From Miltoncostaeales bacterium (GTDB lineage Bacteria > Actinomycetota > Thermoleophilia > Miltoncostaeales > Miltoncostaeaceae): a DNA stretch of 35,198 nucleotides. Made by a program: the position numbers and the translations under genes. Each line of letters opens with the position of its first letter. Position 1 is the first letter of the stretch. The notes under the pieces are model-generated. The model was given only the letters and a program-made list of their open reading frames with translations, was not told the DNA's origin and did not search any database. This document shows, piece by piece, positions 34,001 through 35,198 of this stretch. The DNA is taken from contig JAURGT010000016.1 of the NCBI GenBank assembly GCA_030833665.1, forward strand, positions 1 through 35,198, written 5' to 3'.

Positions 34001-34599
34001 ACGCTCGTGCCCATGTCGTCGAAGGCCAGGCGGATGCCATGGATCGCGGCGCGGGTCTCGAGGATGTCCTGCTGGGTCTCGATGAGCAGCACGTCGGCGC
34101 CGCCGGTCATGAGCCCCTTGGCCTGCGTGCGGATCTGCTCGGGCAGTTCGTCGAACGTTATCCCTGAGAGCTTCGGGTCGTCGGTGCCGGGCAGCATTCC
34201 GGTGGGGCCGATGGAGCCGATCACGAAGCGCGGGATGCCGTCGGCCGCCTCGAACTCGTCGCACGCCTTGCGCGCCACGCTCGCCGCGGCCACGTTGATC
34301 TCGGTCACGAACTCCGCGAGGTTGCCGCCGTCAGGCCGCTGCCACTCCTCCAGGCGGATCGCCGTGGCCTGGAACGAGTTGGTCTCCACGGCCTGCGAGC
34401 CGGCTTCCAGGTATGACCGGTGGATCTCCTCCAGCACGTCGGGCCGGGTGATCGACAGGTAATCCACGGCACCCTCGAGCGCCCCGCCGCCGTAGTCATC
34501 GGCGGTGAGGTCGCGTGCCTGGATCTGCGTGCCCAACCCGCCGTCGAATACGACGACGCCTTGCCGGAGGGCCGGTAGGTAAAGACCAGCGTTCTTCAC
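31087..34599 (-). CDS. metH: Cobalamin-dependent methionine synthase
   Basis: A 1170-residue full-length MetH transferring the methyl group of methyltetrahydrofolate to homocysteine. Domains in order: homocysteine S-methyltransferase at about 1-315 with zinc ligands Cys239, Cys305 and Cys306 (NCSVGPE, GGCCGS); pterin-binding barrel at about 340-600 (VGERVNTQGSRK); cobalamin cap at about 640-730; B12 Rossmann domain with D749-x-H751-x-x-G754 supplying the His ligand to cobalt; and the AdoMet-binding reactivation domain at about 880-1170. An Ala/Glu/Pro-rich linker precedes the last domain. The frame is open upstream, but I start at GTG 34599, just before the strand GVVVFDGGLGTQIQ. TACGCT 8 bases upstream suggests a leaderless mRNA; no B12 riboswitch is seen. 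Confidence 0.96.
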   Translation of the reverse strand: MKNAGLYLPALRQGVVVFDGGLGTQIQARDLTADDYGGGALEGAVDYLSITRPDVLEEIHRSYLEAGSQAVETNSFQATAIRLEEWQRPDGGNLAEFVTEINVAAASVARKACDEFEAADGIPRFVIGSIGPTGMLPGTDDPKLSGITFDELPEQIRTQAKGLMTGGADVLLIETQQDILETRAAIHGIRLAFDDMGTSVPIQAQVALDQTGRMLLGTDVGAVVTILEAMGADVIGTNCSVGPEHLREPVSYMCEHSSKPISVVPNAGLPRNVGGVAHYDLGPDEMAKQIAAMVRDFGPNVVGGCCGSTPDHIRAIVAALKDVTPHKHPPTDKTPRVASAMRAVDLGQEPRPTIVGERVNTQGSRKIKEMILADDYDGALAVAREQVEFGAHVLDVCVALTERVDEPEQLGILTKKLAMGVEAPLMIDSTEADAVEAALATYPGRAIVNSINMENGRVKIDQVVPIVRKHGAAVVALTIDDEIGMAKTPEEKLGVAKKIHDIVVDEYGLPPEALIFDALTFTLATGEEEYRESGRATIEGIRLIKENLPGVYTSLGVSNVSFGLAPAARATLNSVFLARAVDAGLDLAMINPTHNRPLGEIPADEIELADDLIFARRDDALPRFIAKYEGVEAQEAPDPTARFEGLPPDEIIFERILHRVPEGVEADVDAALDQRGARANDEAIEVLNEVLLPAMKEVGDRFGRGELILPYVLQSAEVMKKSVAHIEQYLDQVEGYTKGTVIMATVYGDVHDIGKNLVGTILKNNGYTVHDLGRQVPVTAIIDAAVEHKADVIGVSALLVSTSKQMPLLVQELAARGMDYPVLIGGAAINRQFGRRTLFLEDGDPYAGGVFYCKDAFDGLAAVDRLQDPDDRPVFLQERLDEAAESDEKVAEAKARPRPAAEPVVLDDAPVPEPPFWGAVRVTDFDVEEMFARMDEKSLYKMSWGGRGQDEAEFERIVAEEFLPRRKQMEKRSIQDGWIVPRGTYGYFPANRDGDAVVIFDPETGDEAARFDFPRQDEGRLLCLADYLRPIDGGVRDVIALQAVTVGQEATEYLDRLQAEEEYTEAYFAHGLAVEAAEGMADLVHARIKRELGLGTDQGRRYSWGYPACPDIEQHVDVLRLLSPHPEEMGMALTSAFQLTPEQSTAAIIMHHPQATYFSARRRNRLPESA

Positions 34600-34607
34600 G
34601 AGGCTGC

Positions 34608-34613
34608 AGCGTA
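34608..34613 (-). promoter_or_regulatory. Predicted -10 box (TACGCT) for metH
   Basis: On the minus strand TACGCT ends 8 bases before GTG 34599. It leaves no room for a leader or riboswitch. No -35 match is seen. Confidence 0.4.
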
Positions 34614-34735
34614 TCGTGCCGCCACCCGGGAGATGGGGGGCCCGCCGACGCACGCCCCATGACGGAGATCCCGACTCGCACGCCGGGTGTCCCTTCAGGG
34701 CCCGCCGTCGTGCGCGCCCCGCGCATGGCAGAACA

Positions 34736-34786
34736 CTGTGGGGGTTCCCCCATCTGCCCTGCCCTGTTCTGTGGGGCATCCCCCAC
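34736..34786. promoter_or_regulatory. Tandem 18-bp operator-like sites between metH and the last gene
   Basis: CTGTGGGGGTTCCCCCAT (34736-34753) and CTGTGGGGCATCCCCCAC (34769-34786) are two copies of one imperfect inverted repeat, GTGGGG-N2/3-CCCCCA, 33 bases apart start to start, close to three helical turns. They lie 66-116 bases before GTG 34852 and 137-187 bases from the metH start, in a 252-base divergent region. Confidence 0.5.
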
Positions 34787-34825
34787 TCGGGGGCCGGTCT
34801 CACGTAGATACGTTCCGCCCCACCC

Positions 34826-34854
34826 CACTCAAGTGTGAAGGAGACACTCAAGTG
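34826..34854 (+). repeat. Direct repeat CACTCAAGTG flanking the ribosome-binding site
   Basis: CACTCAAGTG occurs at 34826-34835 and 34845-34854, 19 bases apart; the second copy ends with the GTG start codon. AAGGAG (34838-34843) lies between them. Each copy is itself a short palindrome (CACT-CA-AGTG), and the arms can pair across the ribosome-binding site. Confidence 0.5.
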
Positions 34855-35198
34855 CCCCTCTCTCTCCGATCGGTTGCCGTTGGAACGGTGGCCGTGGGCT
34901 CCCTGATGGCCATGGCCGTGCCTGCGTTCGCGGGTTGGGGTATGGGTACCGCGATCTCGGGGTCTGCCCACCCGACGAACGGCAGCATCGCCGTCGCTCC
35001 GTTGCCGGGTGCGGATGCACTGGCCGTGTTCGCGGACTCCGAATCGAATGACGTGCTCTGGCAGCGGTTCGACGCTTCGTCAAGCGCGTGGCTGAGTGCG
35101 CCGGGACTTGTTGCGTCGAGTGCCGATCGGACGGCCGGCACGGCCTTGGCCGCCTTTACCGAGGGCGGGGTGAGGAAGGTGCGGGCGGTATGGCGTAG
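34852..35198 (+). CDS. Secreted protein of unknown function, 3'-truncated by window edge
   Basis: An open frame of 115 codons running off the window. GTG 34852 follows AAGGAG at 8 bases. Residues 1-29 form a clear signal peptide (basic start, then VAVGTVAVGSLMAMAVPAFA, probable cut after AFA). The mature part (GSIAVAPLPGADALAVFADSES, VLWQRFDASSSAW, GTALAAFTEGG) looks like short beta strands, perhaps blades of a propeller with repeated ALAVFADS/ALAAFTEG units, but too little is visible to name a family. TAGATA (34805-34810) or TACGTT (34809-34814) may be its -10 box. It is divergent from metH and lies downstream of the duplicated operator-like sites. The protein should act outside the membrane. 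Confidence 0.75.
   Translation, partial: MPLSLRSVAVGTVAVGSLMAMAVPAFAGWGMGTAISGSAHPTNGSIAVAPLPGADALAVFADSESNDVLWQRFDASSSAWLSAPGLVASSADRTAGTALAAFTEGGVRKVRAVWR

Noticed and set aside
31063-34167. A 1034-codon open frame on the + strand opposite metH.
   Set aside because: Its His/Arg/Val/Gly-rich translation is the mirror of metH codons, and metH has complete domains and motifs; high GC content creates long antisense frames.
34600-34851. Cobalamin or SAM riboswitch upstream of metH.
   Set aside because: No B12-box-like sequence is seen, and the predicted -10 box leaves no leader RNA.
34600-34971. N-terminal extension of metH to 34971.
   Set aside because: MetH begins just before the GVVVFDGGLGTQ strand; the extension would cross the divergent promoter region and the secreted gene's start.
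1-35198. CRISPR arrays, tRNA/rRNA genes, insertion sequences, prophage or integrase genes.
   Set aside because: No regularly spaced repeats, cloverleaf with CCA-type end, transposase or integrase motifs were found; intergenic gaps are all below about 260 bases.

Overview
This is a very GC-rich, gene-dense chromosomal segment with short intergenic gaps, GTG/TTG starts and many 4-base start/stop overlaps. The gene set fits a high-GC Gram-positive lineage: two-gene Ktr potassium uptake, three-gene proton-translocating transhydrogenase, GT87/GtrA envelope genes and a full-length MetH. The large GT-C protein with an N-terminal secreted domain and the ATP-type PEP carboxykinase suggest an environmental actinobacterial lineage such as Thermoleophilia/Solirubrobacterales. 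That placement is inference from gene content; no rRNA or other phylogenetic marker is present. I see no phage, IS, integron, CRISPR array, tRNA or rRNA.

Layout. 2-4406 (+): 3' part of an HtrA-like protease followed by moxR, a DUF58 gene and two VWA/Bat-like genes. 4440-6423 (-): ktrB-ktrA. 6605-8746 (+): flippase-like membrane protein and an Ntn-type amidase. 8781-10208 (-): MFS exporter. 10354-11912: CDGSH protein (+), small unknown protein (-), aldo/keto reductase (+). 12141-15177 (+): pntAA-pntAB-pntB closed by a strong terminator. 15262-17012 (+): SDR and a spermidine-synthase-like protein. 17018-23576 (-): a tight five-gene envelope operon (GtrA, PepSY-like/GT-C fusion, GT87-like transferase, polysaccharide deacetylase, Tat-exported amine oxidase). 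23708-26887 (+): PLP aminotransferase, D-Ala-D-Ala ligase, epoxide hydrolase. 26965-28681 (+): crotonase and histone-deacetylase-like protein. 28747-30339 (-): pckA. 30473-31009 (+): small protein with a MetE-like tail. 31087-34599 (-): metH. 34852-end (+): start of a secreted protein.

How it works together. The segment is mostly housekeeping: envelope stress and chaperone functions, potassium and redox homeostasis, gluconeogenesis, methionine synthesis, peptidoglycan precursor synthesis and surface-glycan assembly. Two features stand out in the non-coding DNA. First, a TANNNT-like -10 box lies 6-8 bases before the start codon of most transcription-unit heads, which implies widespread leaderless transcription. 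Second, there is a set of REP-like hairpins, one of them inside a coding region, plus a duplicated 18-bp operator-like site between metH and the last gene. No wholly new multi-gene system is evident. The most unusual protein is the 666-residue fusion in the envelope operon.
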